A DNA stretch of 64,000 nt from Telopea speciosissima (Eukaryota > Streptophyta > Magnoliopsida > Proteales > Proteaceae), in contig NC_057920.1 in the NCBI RefSeq assembly GCF_018873765.1, positions 8,135,307-8,199,306 on the forward strand, given 5' to 3'. The notes beneath the pieces are model-generated. The model worked only from the letters and a program-made list of their open reading frames with translations. It made no database searches and was not told the origin of the DNA. Position numbers and translations under genes: made by a program. Positions within the stretch are counted from its first letter, which is position 1; each line of letters opens with the position of its first letter. Below, piece by piece: positions 45,101 to 56,200 of this stretch.

Positions 45101-47661
45101 ACTGAAATGGTTACAAAATCACCTTTGAAATCTGAACCAATTGTTTCTGACACTACTCTCACAATGCTCCCTGAATCAGAACCTAGGAGAGTATCTATTA
45201 GAGATAGGGTAGCCAAGAATTTTAGTGAGGATTTTGTGACCTACCATCTAGAGACCGATCCATCCACCTATAAGGAAGCGATGAGATCTAGGGACTCACT
45301 GCTATGAAAAGAAGCCATTGATGAGGAAATGAGCTCTTTAATGTAGAATGAGACCTAGCACCTTGTTGATCTGCCTAGAGGAGCCAAGACAATAGGGTGG
45401 AAGTGGGTACTGAAGAAGAAACTTAATTCGGATGGGTCTATAGTCAGGTATAAAGCACGGTTAGTAGCTAAGGGCTATACCCAGGTGAGAGGGATAGATT
45501 ATTTTGACATCTACTCCCCGGTCTGCCATTTGGCAATGATAAGGATTCTTCTTGCCATAGCATATATTGAGCACTATGTTGTGGATCAAATGGATGTAAA
45601 AACAGCTTTCCTAAATGGAGACCTAACAGAAGAAATCTACATGAACCAACTTGAAGGATTTGTCATGGAAGGCTCTGGAAAAAGAGTTTGTAAATTAAAC
45701 AAATATCTCTATGATCTTAAACAAGCACCTAAATTGTAGCATGAGAAGTTTGACAAGACAGTAAAGAGCCTTGGTTTTCAAATCAGTAACTCGGATAAGT
45801 GTCTTTATTTTTTGTCTAAGTCAAACAAGATCATGATTATTTGCTTGTATGTAGACGACATGTTGATTCTAAGTTCTGATCTCTCTGTAGTGAGTGACAT
45901 TAAAGAAACCTTGTCCAAAGAATTCGACATGAAAAATCTTAGTGTGGTAGACACCATTCTTGGGATGAGAGTAAGCTTTAGTGAGCAAAGGATCACCCTT
46001 AGTCAGACTCAATATTATATTGAGAAGCTACTTTCTAGTTGGGGATACAGTGATTATAAATCGATTGAGACACCCTATGACTATAACAAACGGTTGAAAC
46101 CTAACAAAGGTAACACCGTGAATCAGTTAGATTATTCTAAACTGATTGGTAGTCTCATGTATGCAATGAGTTGCACTAGGCCAGACATAGCCTTTACGGT
46201 AGGCATGCTGAATCGTTTCACTAGTAATCCTGGAAAAGAGCATTGGGATGCCCTATCGAGGCTAATGAGATACCTTAAGGGTACTCAAGGTTATGCTATA
46301 TGTTATACTGGACATCATCCAACTTTGGAAGGATATTCTGATGTATTTTGGTGCTTAGATTTGGGAGACAGCAGATCCACTAGTGGTTATGTATTTACAC
46401 TAAGAGGAGTAGCTGTAGCATGAAAATCCAAGAGACAGACTGGTATTGCTCTGTCATCTATGGAATCAAAACTTTATGCTCTAGCTTCTACGGGAGATGA
46501 AGCAGAGTGGATAAAGGATCTGATCATGGATATTCCATTGAGGAGTTTTAAGTTAAACTCCATATCTATATTCTGTGATAATCAAACAACAAAGACGATT
46601 GTGAATAACTCACTCTTCAATGGTAAGAGGAGACACATCAGGCTGAAACAAGTCATGCTGAATTATAGAACAGAACAAGGGATTATCACTTTGATTGATG
46701 TGAGATCGAAGGATAATATGGCAGATGCCTTTACAAAGGAATTGAACAAAGATCGAACATTCAAAACTATGGGGGAGATGGGGTTAAAGACCATTTAGTC
46801 AGGTTTTAACCTAACCCAGTATTATTTTGAATTATTCGAATCTCATCTAGCCTTGGTAAGCATTCAGGACAGTTTACATGTTTCAGATAACTTAGTTAGG
46901 TTACTAAGTATGGGGGTTTGTGAAACCATTCCAAACTTGATGGTATAGCAAATTTTCATGTGAAGTTTTCTTACTTTGTTATTCCACAAAGGAATATGAA
47001 AAATGTCTGATATGTTTCAATGATATTGTGCTAGTCTTTATGTCATTCCAAATTTGATGACATGTCTTTCATAGTATGGTGTACCATTCCAAATTTGATG
47101 ATACAACATAAATCTATGATTGATATGAAGAACACAGTATTCCAAATGGAAACATGGTAGGGTCCTTATTATAGAGACTATATAGGATCGAGTTCTTGTA
47201 AAGAAACTTGATGATGATGCTTATTATTTTTTATTTACCTTCAGCCATATACGGAATGTACTAAGTTCTTATTGTTGAACTAGATACTATTGTACAAATG
47301 ATTGAATTCATGATATCTTATGAAATTCATATTTGACAAATTACAGAGAATGACAAAGATAGAGGAGAACGGTTGAATCTGGATCTCGATGAGGATGACT
47401 TACTTGATGAGTAAAGTCACATGGATTGCAAGGACTTTTCCTTTTGATTATTTCTTTTGGTTTAGCCACTTGCATGTGGAACTTTGGATTTATTGTTGGG
47501 TCTAGTTTTTTATCTAAAACCCTAGTTTTATTTCTTGAAGTTTACTTATTGCTTATTTGATTTATTGGATTATTGATATTCAATTTATATTGATTCAATT
47601 ACTGATTGAACAATGGTTCCTATACATGTGTAATGGATATATGTAGAACATAGGAGGAGAT

Positions 47662-47879
47662 TGTAAGGGTATTTATGTAATATCCCTTCATATGTTCTAA
47701 TATAATCCTACTTGTATTAATGCCTAGGCTATGAGGGGCAATCTAGTAATTAGTCCATCTGACCTAAACCCTAGTTTCCCTATATATACTAACTGGAGGC
47801 AGCAGTCTGGGTATTCCAAACTAGATACTCATGGTGTAATGCTTTAAGCAACCTTGTGCTTAAAACTCTAACCCTAACA
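47662..47879 (+). repeat. 3' LTR of the copia element
   Basis: 218 bases, same ends as the 5' LTR, preceded by the purine tract TAGGAGGAGAT and followed by the CTTAA target copy. Confidence 0.95.
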
Positions 47880-48717
47880 CTTAATGCCTCCTTCTTCTTC
47901 GCTACTTACCACAAACTACTGCTAACCTTGCTCCTCACCATTTTGCTTCTCAATTTCTGTTCTCGTTGTTCCACTCGGTTATTCTTGCAAGGGGTCTCGA
48001 TAATTCCGGGAAGACCACTATTGTGCTGAGAATTAATGGGGAGGACACAAGCGTTATCAGTCCCACATTGGGCTTCAATATTAAGACCATCAAATATGGC
48101 AAGTAAGTTTCTATATCTGACATTCAAAGAAGGAAATGATTGCACAATGTTTTAATATAAATGTCTGCATTGGGTTTCTCTTTCTGTTTATAGTCTCCTT
48201 CATGGATCGACCTGTCTGCTTCATTTAGGCTTGGTTGGTGGGTTTCTTTTACGCCCTCAGAGGCAATTTGTCATATAGGTGATGGTGATATAGTGTCTAA
48301 GTTGTTATGATGAACCCTGAATGATTCCCTGTCTGATATGATGGTAGACACATCTGAGGGGAACTGAAGATCAAATAATACCATTGGTTTATTTATTAAA
48401 TTCTTGAGCCAACACCTTGAGGATAGTTCAACAACTTATTTCTTATATTCAGCGGCGGCATTTTATAGCTTTCCTAGTTTAACGACCCAGCTGCCATACT
48501 TCTAATATCTTCTGCAAGCCCTGAACTGTAACTTGTTAGGCATAGAAGACATTGATATCTCATTTGATATTTTTCTTTGCCAGGTATATACTTAAACATA
48601 TGGGATGTTGGTGGCCAAAAAACGATAAGATCTTATTGGGGAAACTATTTTGAACAGACTGATGGTTTGGTTTGGGTTGTTTGCAAAATGGAGCTGGATA
48701 ATCTTTTGAAAGAAGAG

Positions 48718-51328
48718 GTATTTACAGTTTAATCCACATTGCCATGGGTTTGGAGTAGTTAAGTTATTTTCGCAATCATGTTTCTCATCCTTCAAAATTT
48801 ATCCTTACCTTATTCTTTTTACTCATGGGAAAGTTTTTGACTGATCTGAGATCAAATGAGACCAATCATTTTCATTGGATCAGGCCACTCTTGCTGCCAG
48901 GTCTTCCCCTTGGATCCTTCTTGATAAGTGCAAGGGCTGACTGTTTGTTCAACATTCATCCTATTTTTGTGCCTTTAGTGCGCTTTGTTCAGCTCAAGCA
49001 TAAAGAAATTCATATCTATATACTTTGAAAACCAAACTCTGTAATGGTGGCTTAACCCTTTATAGACCAATCTGTATAAACCATCACATAAAACTCCTCT
49101 CATAGTAGCCAGAGGAGAAAAGCTATAGTGTGTCACATTAACTATCTCATTGATAATGACACCAACTATGTGTGCTGATTGTTTGGCCAAATATATGGCT
49201 ACATTTTAAAACTTTCTATTGTGCAATTTAGAGCCCTGCCCATTTGATTGGTGGATCATCAATTGAATATGTAGTTCATTGAATGGTGGGTCTAGTATAC
49301 AGTCAAATGTGTCATGTCTGTTGAGGATTATGGACCTCAGTTCTATTAGTCACATATTCTTTTCAATAAGAATTATTTAATGGTTAGGTTATGATATTTA
49401 GTGTGGTTCTCTTTCCTCAATGTGGAAAATTTTGTTTATGCCTTTACATGGACTGCTTCCTAAGAAATGATATTTAGCATCTCTAATTCTATGTTATGCT
49501 ACTGATACTAAAGGCAGTTGTGTTATTTGTACTTGCATGCTAAATCTGAAGGAGGAAAAAAAATATAGTAGTGTTAATGTGTGAATGCAGCCTATTTAGA
49601 GTTTTTCTTGTTTTTTTGCACTATCCATTAGGAGTCCTTGAGCAGTTTGAGATGAAGCCTCAAAGTCGACTTCATATATCTTGAAAATTGATAAACTGTA
49701 TCTGTTGATCCATGCAATCTCATACTGCTAGTTTCTGAAGGTTTCCTGGTAGTCTTTGGCAGTTACTCTCAGGAGTTTAGTGACAGGTTATCTTAGTTGT
49801 AATCCTTATGCTGAGCATGGTAACGTTTCTATAATTGCTGATTCATTTTCTCACTAATCATCAAAAAATTACTTAATTTCCTATGTTTCAGTAATTAATT
49901 GTCAAGAATTTGGATTTTAATATTCATTTAACTATTTTGATTTGAAAATTACAGATATACAATATTAAATGCTTGATCAACATTGCCTCTGAAGTCATAG
50001 TATTATCAATTCCTCTTAAAGTACAAAGAGTTAGATTTTAGTTTTTCTTTGAAAATCTTAATACGACCTGGCTGTCAATGGTGAAAAGTATTTTCTGACT
50101 AAAGATATTTGTGGAGGAATGTCACTGTTACTTTCCAGTGGTTAAGCAGAGTCTCACCATTTCTCACCTGGTCAAGCATATGAATCTTACTGTGCAACTT
50201 TGGATAGAGTGATTGGGAATAAATTACGACATGAAACATATATATATAGAAAAAGATTAAGACATGAAACTTGAGTATCAAAATATCAATTTGAATTTCT
50301 GCTAGCAAGATTGACCACGGAAGTTATTCACTTAGGTGGTTGATTGGAAAGCTATGGAAAGATGAAATTTTTTAAAATGGTGATTATTCTATTTAGGAAA
50401 GCATATAATTGGATACCTAGTTTTTTTTTTTTTTCGGTAACAATTGGTTACCTAGTTGAGTTCTATGAGTAAGTAGAGGAGTGGTGGTCCCAATTCCTTA
50501 ACTAATACTTGGAAATACAGGTCTTAGAACTTTGCTTAATGTTGGCACTACATGAATCTCATTTTGCCATTCCATCTCTATATTGGACCATATCTTCCTT
50601 TGAATCATAAGCACATAAACTGGAAAAGAATAGAAAAAAATGCCAATAAAGAAAAACAATTTGGATTTGCAATTTATGAGTACTACATCAAAAAGTTTTG
50701 AATTTTATGAATGGTGTTTCCTTCTGTTGCTCACTAGGCTGCCTTGAAGAGTCCATTACTGACCAACTTGCCAGAATTATTCTTAAAAAAAGAAAGAGAA
50801 GGTTGTGGTGGATATTTCATTTTCTTTGGTCATTTTTTGTGTGCTTTTGACAGAGATTATCTGGAGATCAGGCTACAATTTAGCGGAGGGGAGGATTGTG
50901 TGGGTCACTGTCACAGATCTGAGCATCCATACTGATCATATTACATGCATTCTATGTATATTACAAGTATTATTAGGTTATTTCTTGCTGTTTTATTGTA
51001 TAGACTAGACATCAAGGATGCTGTATCGCGGTAGCATCATTGTATATTTGTGTATATTTAAGAACCTTATTTCTTTTGAATGGAGATCTGATGTTCTTTC
51101 TCCCTTTGGCAAGTTATCTTGTGTCACATGCATGGGAACCTCAGGAATACTGTTAGTTTCCTTCTACATTCATCTGTAAATACTTTTACACTAAATAGAT
51201 GTGTGCATGCGTGCCTACGTACCCATAGATGTTAGTATTTCAGCAAATTGGGAGCTCTGTAAATTCATTACTGCAGCAAACATACTGAATTCCTCATCTG
51301 GACTCTTCGGCATACTGGGGATGTTTGT
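48718..51328. other. Large ARL2 intron region, mostly featureless
   Basis: AT-rich intronic sequence. A possible decayed exon start is at 50849. No other coding block or clear repeat recognised. Confidence 0.45.
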
Positions 51329-51343
51329 AACCGAAGGCATATT

Positions 51344-51782
51344 TTTTTTTGGTAAATAAGTATATTACCGAACCCCAGGAGGGGGCAGGGAAAAGAGAGC
51401 CAATATACAAGAAGGAGAGAGAAAAGAAGAAAAGAAAGGGGGCGAAGGAGGGGGGGGGGGGCGATCAACCGAGCCTACGCACAGGAGGAAGGCCGCAAAA
51501 GGTGAACATCAAGACCCCAAAAAATCAAAATATGCCTATTCCTAGGGGTGTCCAAAGAATGTCTCTGACGGATGCAGCTGAGCTTAGAGGACACATCGAA
51601 TGAGATGGCTTTCCAAATCATATCATAAGATCTAGAGTTGGAAGTCTATCTCCTGAGGTTCCTTTCCAGCCAAATATGGTGGATAGCAGCGCTATAAACA
51701 AGCTTCCCAATAGTGTCACAAATGGAGTTTCCAGGAAAAGATTTGAGCAGCCAGAGCCATTCACAGTCAAAAATCATGATCC
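51344..51782 (-). mobile_element. 5'-truncated L1-like LINE with 15-bp target duplication
   Basis: AACCGAAGGCATATT occurs at 51329-51343 and 51783-51797, exact. On the minus strand the insert translates in pieces as plant LINE ORF2 C-terminus (DTIGKLVYSAAIHHIWLERN, then SYDMIWKAISFDVSSKL) and ends in a short A tail (plus-strand T run at 51341-51350). It lacks the reverse transcriptase core. The 15-bp duplication and the short tail fit target-primed reverse transcription. Confidence 0.9.
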
Positions 51783-51797
51783 AACCGAAGGCATATT

Positions 51798-52324
51798 GAA
51801 AGGCAGGGGAACTTTAATTGACAGGTGCTTAGATCCATATGCTTGTAGTGATGTTTTTTGGGATAGAACAATGAGATTGATATTTATTGTAGCTGATTTG
51901 ATGTCAATTCTATACTCAGGAAAAACTTTTCTCACTTCAACATAAATGTTTCTCAAGAAACCTGTTTTTTTTTTTTTCTTTCTTTTTTTTGCAATGTTTC
52001 TCTGTTTCCAGTTAGGGGCATTTCACCCAAAATAAGCTTAACATCCAAAGAGGCTGTTTCCCATTTCTACTTTACATTTTCTTTCCTGGAATTGTTCCCT
52101 TTCTGATAGCTCATGGTCAGTAATATTTGGCTGAAATTCTAATGCATTTGAATCTTCAGTAGGAGGGCACATCTTCTAACAAAAACATTCACATTGTTTG
52201 TTCTTTACAATTTTGTTTACTATCTTCCCCTATTTGTGTCTTCCATTGCTGTTGCTTCATATTTCCATGTTGGATATGTGACCAGGTTGATTAACTGATC
52301 TGTCTCCTGCCTCCTTCCTTGCAG
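51798..52324. other. ARL2 intron, end part
   Basis: T-rich intronic sequence ending in a good acceptor (CCTTCCTTGCAG). Nothing else recognised. Confidence 0.5.
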
Positions 52325-52462
52325 GTGCTCAATTTGGATGCTATGGACAAAACCCAGCACTGGAAAATTGTGGGTTGTAGTGCATACAGAGGACAAGGGT
52401 TGCTAGAGGGATTTGATCGGTTGATTCAAGATATTGCTTCTCGAATCTATGTCCTTGACTAG

Positions 52463-53246
52463 AGATGCTAAAGCATTTGCAATAATGGCATCTTTGGTGT
52501 TTTGAGTTCAAGCCAATTTTCATTGTTCATGTCATCTTCGTAAATCATCTGAAGATATTTAAATTTTTTATTTTTTTTGGAATAGCTCATCTATAGTGAA
52601 AACTACTATGATTTGCTTGTTCTTGAAAATATTTTATCACCTAGACATGGTAGAGAACTGAGAATTGTAGTTTGTTCCAATTTAATGACTGGTCTGTTTG
52701 ATTTTTACAAAATAATGGATTGTAGTGTACAAAGTACAAGCATTGAGAAATAATTGTTGTGTAATTATGGCATAGTGTTCAATCTGCAAGCATTTCTGAT
52801 CATGCCTAGTCTTAAATCTCATTGCTTGCACTTTGAACATACCTGGTGTTAAATCTCATATCAACAAAATAAGGGATTGTAGTGTTCAAACTGCAAGCAT
52901 CTCTGATCATGCCTGATTGCCTGGTGTTAAATCTCATACCAGCAATTACTGGTGGCCCACCTCATAAGATTTCCTGTTCCACAATCCAGATACAGCCCTT
53001 AAATTTTGTGTTTGTCTTCCTTCTTCCTGAAATAATATGGTAATGGCACTGTTTTAGAATGATGAACAGTAGAAAGCATTCATACTGAGTTTTTGTCCCA
53101 GTACACGAGGCTCCAGTTACTACAGGAGGGAGCTAAAATCCATCCATTTGTGGAAGTAAAAGGATAGCTCAGAGTTTTTGTCCACAGGTTCAACTCCAAC
53201 ATATATACTGATAAATCTGGAGTGATGTCAGGGGCAACTGCAACAG
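52463..53246. other. Intergenic between ARL2 and the Maf-like gene
   Basis: Convergent 3' flanks of the two loci. A short dispersed motif AATCTCAT..GCA..CTGCAAGCAT occurs about three times between 52740 and 52940. No gene. Confidence 0.5.
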
Positions 53247-56200
53247 CTACAGGGCCTCTTGTAGGAGATTCTCCGTTAGAGCCTTCGGGAGACCCATCAC
53301 GCTGTCTCTCGTCCCTACCTGCACCGAACCAAGGGATGCGTAAGACTGAAGAACTTGATGAAAAACAAGTTCAGATCCACACCCTTGTATCCAGCTAGAG
53401 TTCAGGAAATATTTGACAGCTTCAAGAGTCATGGCAACCGCTAGTCAATTAAACTGAACAGCCTAGTAAGCTATCATAAGTAAATAGCTTAGTCAGCCAA
53501 TTCCCTCACCCCCACCCCCACTCCCCCTTCATGATTTTGATCAGAAGGAAATGGGTTCTTAGGTCTACTGCATTTGGTAGGTTAGTTCCCAGGCCTTTGA
53601 GTCACCTAATAAAGAAATACAGGTGACCACATAATCTTCCATGTGGCAATCTAGTCGGCATCTTAAAGAACTCCATTTGTTGCTCATGACATCTCCACTA
53701 AGTAGTAAATTCAACTGCATAAGAACAAGAACACAAAAAAAGGACGGAAAACATACCACTGCTTCAACCAAGGGTATTATCAGTGGATGTTCCACAACAA
53801 GGCCCCCTGCAACATTGAGCACAATTCCCTCCTCGATCTGAAAGGAGTGGGGGAACCAGCATGATTAGTAGAAATATTAAAAAACGGAAAAGCAGTAGTA
53901 ACCATAGCAAATTCTTTTTTCTTTCCAACTTTTACCAGATTATCCATGACCTCGTCTGGAATTTCATGGAAATAAATCTGCAGTGTAAAACAAAATATTA
54001 TTATTCATACAAAATCTCAGTGGATGTACTGCTCAAGAAAATGCATAAAAATGAAAAAAAAAATGGATTTCCAACTCAGACTAATCGGCATAAATCTGAA
54101 GAAAAGAGTCAATGCGCCAAGTAACAAAGCTTCAGAAACAACTTAACAAGCTTTCACATGAATTCATGGTATTTTGCCTGACCATGCAATGGTAAGGATG
54201 GTTCTTATTTTCGGATCAAATGTAGTATTAAACTGGGATATGTGGGATCTATTGACTAGCATGATATTTCATGTCTCCTAGTTTATATTATTTTCTTAAA
54301 GAATACAAAAGAACCAGATTTCCGATGTAGTAAATTAGATCAAGCAACTGTAGATTTACTATACTTTTGCTCCCTTTCCTACATATGCACAAGTAGTTTA
54401 AAATAAGAGATTGTAACAAAAAATGAATGAGAGAGCATTACCTCTGCTTTGTCCCATCCTCCTTTTCTGGTTCCTGTCTTAAGGTTGGTAACAAGTACAG
54501 ATCCAACTGTCGCAGCATGCCCACCAGAATAGTCTATATATCATGTGTGTGATTGTCAGGCCCAGCTAATCTTTGTAATGGGAAAGATGTAAGAGGGAAG
54601 AAACCACTAAACAAACCTTTGATGAATTGACGTGCTTCTTCCTTGCTGGATGGCTTTTCTCTAATTTTGCCTTCATAGACCACCACCTCCACACCAATAA
54701 AATTTAGAAGTTTGTTTTACCCAGTAAGCTCCCTTTTCAGACAAACACATACATATACACACACACACATGGAGAGGAGAGGGGGGGGGGGGGGGACGAA
54801 GCGATGATATGTTCCACCACTGGTAGGCCATCAATGTTCAAGGACACCCATTTTGCTGTGAAAGGCAAGGCAGTCCAAGCCTGGTTAACATGAGATGTCT
54901 CATAAAATTACATTACAAGTGGGATACTTATATTGTAATGTTCAGAAGTCATCCTCTAAAGCAACTGTTAACAAGGTGTAGTGTATGGCAGGGGGTATTT
55001 TAGACTTTATTGGTTCTTACTTTTATGTAGTACACTTTAGTCATGTAGTACACTTAAGTGATGGGGTGTTTATTGTAATTACACCCCACTTATGGTTATT
55101 TATAAAGGAAAGTGCTACTGGTAGGGTTTACTATTCATTGAACCTACCAGATAGCTTTTCTTCTCTCTCTCTCTCTCTCTTCTCTATCTTCTTCTCCTTC
55201 TCACTGTTGCTTGTTATATTTATCTTATCTCTGTTACTTGGTATCAAACCCAAGGCTTATTTCTGTTATGTATGTCTCAAATTCTTGTACCCGTTTCGAA
55301 GTTTGCCCCACTCCGACATTTTTTATGGCGACCCGAAAGGGACTTTTTGTGAGGTCTGTGATGGTAGTGGTGCGGTACGACCCGATCCGATGGATCGACC
55401 TGACTTGGAGGGAATTTATATGTTTTATCGTCTTGTTGTGTAAAAAAAAAATGAAACAAGCGAGATTTGGGTATTTTTCGAGTTAGGATTTTTGGGAGAG
55501 TTCTTGCCGTGACTTTTGGTGTTCTTGAGAGATCTCCACTGTACTTTACTTCCATTACATAGTGAATCATCTTCAGCTTCGCCTGTGGATGTAGCACATC
55601 ATTGGGGTGTGAACCACGTTAAATCTTTGTGCACATCATAGGTGTTTTTTTTCGTGTTTCTTGGTGTTTGCGTTAACAATTTCCAATAAAATAAGCCCTT
55701 TAGGTCTGCATCAGATTCAGTGCACAATGAAGGGGATGGCAAAAAGAATATGGCAATGACTATTTCCATGTTGTGAAGTGTCTTTTTTTGCATGCATGGA
55801 TGTGAAGTACTGGCTTTAGACAACTATCAGTTATGGAATATGGATTAATGAAAAAAGAGGACTGGAAGAATACTTGGTCAGCGGTAATTAAAAGTGTTGC
55901 CTCAGCATCATTCTCTTTATATTCTGAAGTTTGTAGCCTTGAAGTAATAGCATCTGCCTGAGAATAAATTAACATTTGACTAAGGTAAGAGCTCCAAATC
56001 AACCCTTCATTATTCCACATTTCCACTACTAACAAATCCATGATAGAAATAGTTAATATAAGAAAGATGTTGGAAGAAGAAAAACAAAACCAAGCAACCA
56101 AGGACAATCAAAATGCATCTCTGAATCAAATTACTAGACACTGAAAAGCATGCAAGGTTAACACAGTACCAGACTCACGCAAGTTAAGTAGCTTGCATAT

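Larger units (their letters stand above)
41914..47879 (+). mobile_element. Full-length Ty1/copia LTR retrotransposon in ARL2 intron 1 (fossil)
   Basis: Two 218-bp LTRs (41914-42131, 47662-47879), each TGTAAGG...CCCTAACA, flanked by the 5-bp target duplication CTTAA (41909-41913, 47880-47884). Parts in copia order: gag from about 42940 with a CCHC knuckle near 43660; protease near 43830 (LDSGATCH); integrase about 44200-45000; reverse transcriptase about 45380-46000 (YVDD at about 45850); RNase H to about 46800. A purine tract precedes the 3' LTR. The coding region is broken by about five interruptions, so it is not active. The LTRs differ at about 9 of 218 sites (about 4%), suggesting an age of a few million years under common plant rates. 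It lies in the same orientation as ARL2. Confidence 0.95.
41837..52462 (+). pseudogene. ARL2/TITAN5-like small GTPase locus, coding exons damaged
   Basis: ARF-like GTPase; ARL2 acts with tubulin cofactors in microtubule assembly (family knowledge). Recognised exons: 1 at 41837-41901 (MGLLSIIRKIKRKEKEMRIL), 2 at 47992-48102 (P-loop GLDNSGKTT, switch [12 protein letters not shown]), 3 at 48584-48717 (switch [15 protein letters not shown]), last at 52325-52462 (WKIVGCSAYRGQGLLEGF to IYVLD and stop). All splice sites are GT/AG and phases agree. Damage: one extra A in exon 3 (CTTAAACATATGG) shifts the frame to an early stop; about 10 codons (DSSDLRRLDD region) are missing before KMELDNLL; and the exon with the NKQD guanine-base motif is not recognisable. 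At 50849 an AG followed by AGATTATCTGGAG resembles its start and then decays. The introns show it is not a retrocopy. Intron 1 holds a full copia element, and the intron before the last exon holds a LINE. If the extra A is an assembly error, the 30-base gap and lost exon still argue for a pseudogene. Confidence 0.8.

Noticed and set aside
50849-50930. Fourth ARL2 exon
   Set aside because: Only the acceptor and about 13 bases (AGATTATCTGGAG) match. The rest has a stop and no NKQD motif, so it is noted only as a possible decayed exon.
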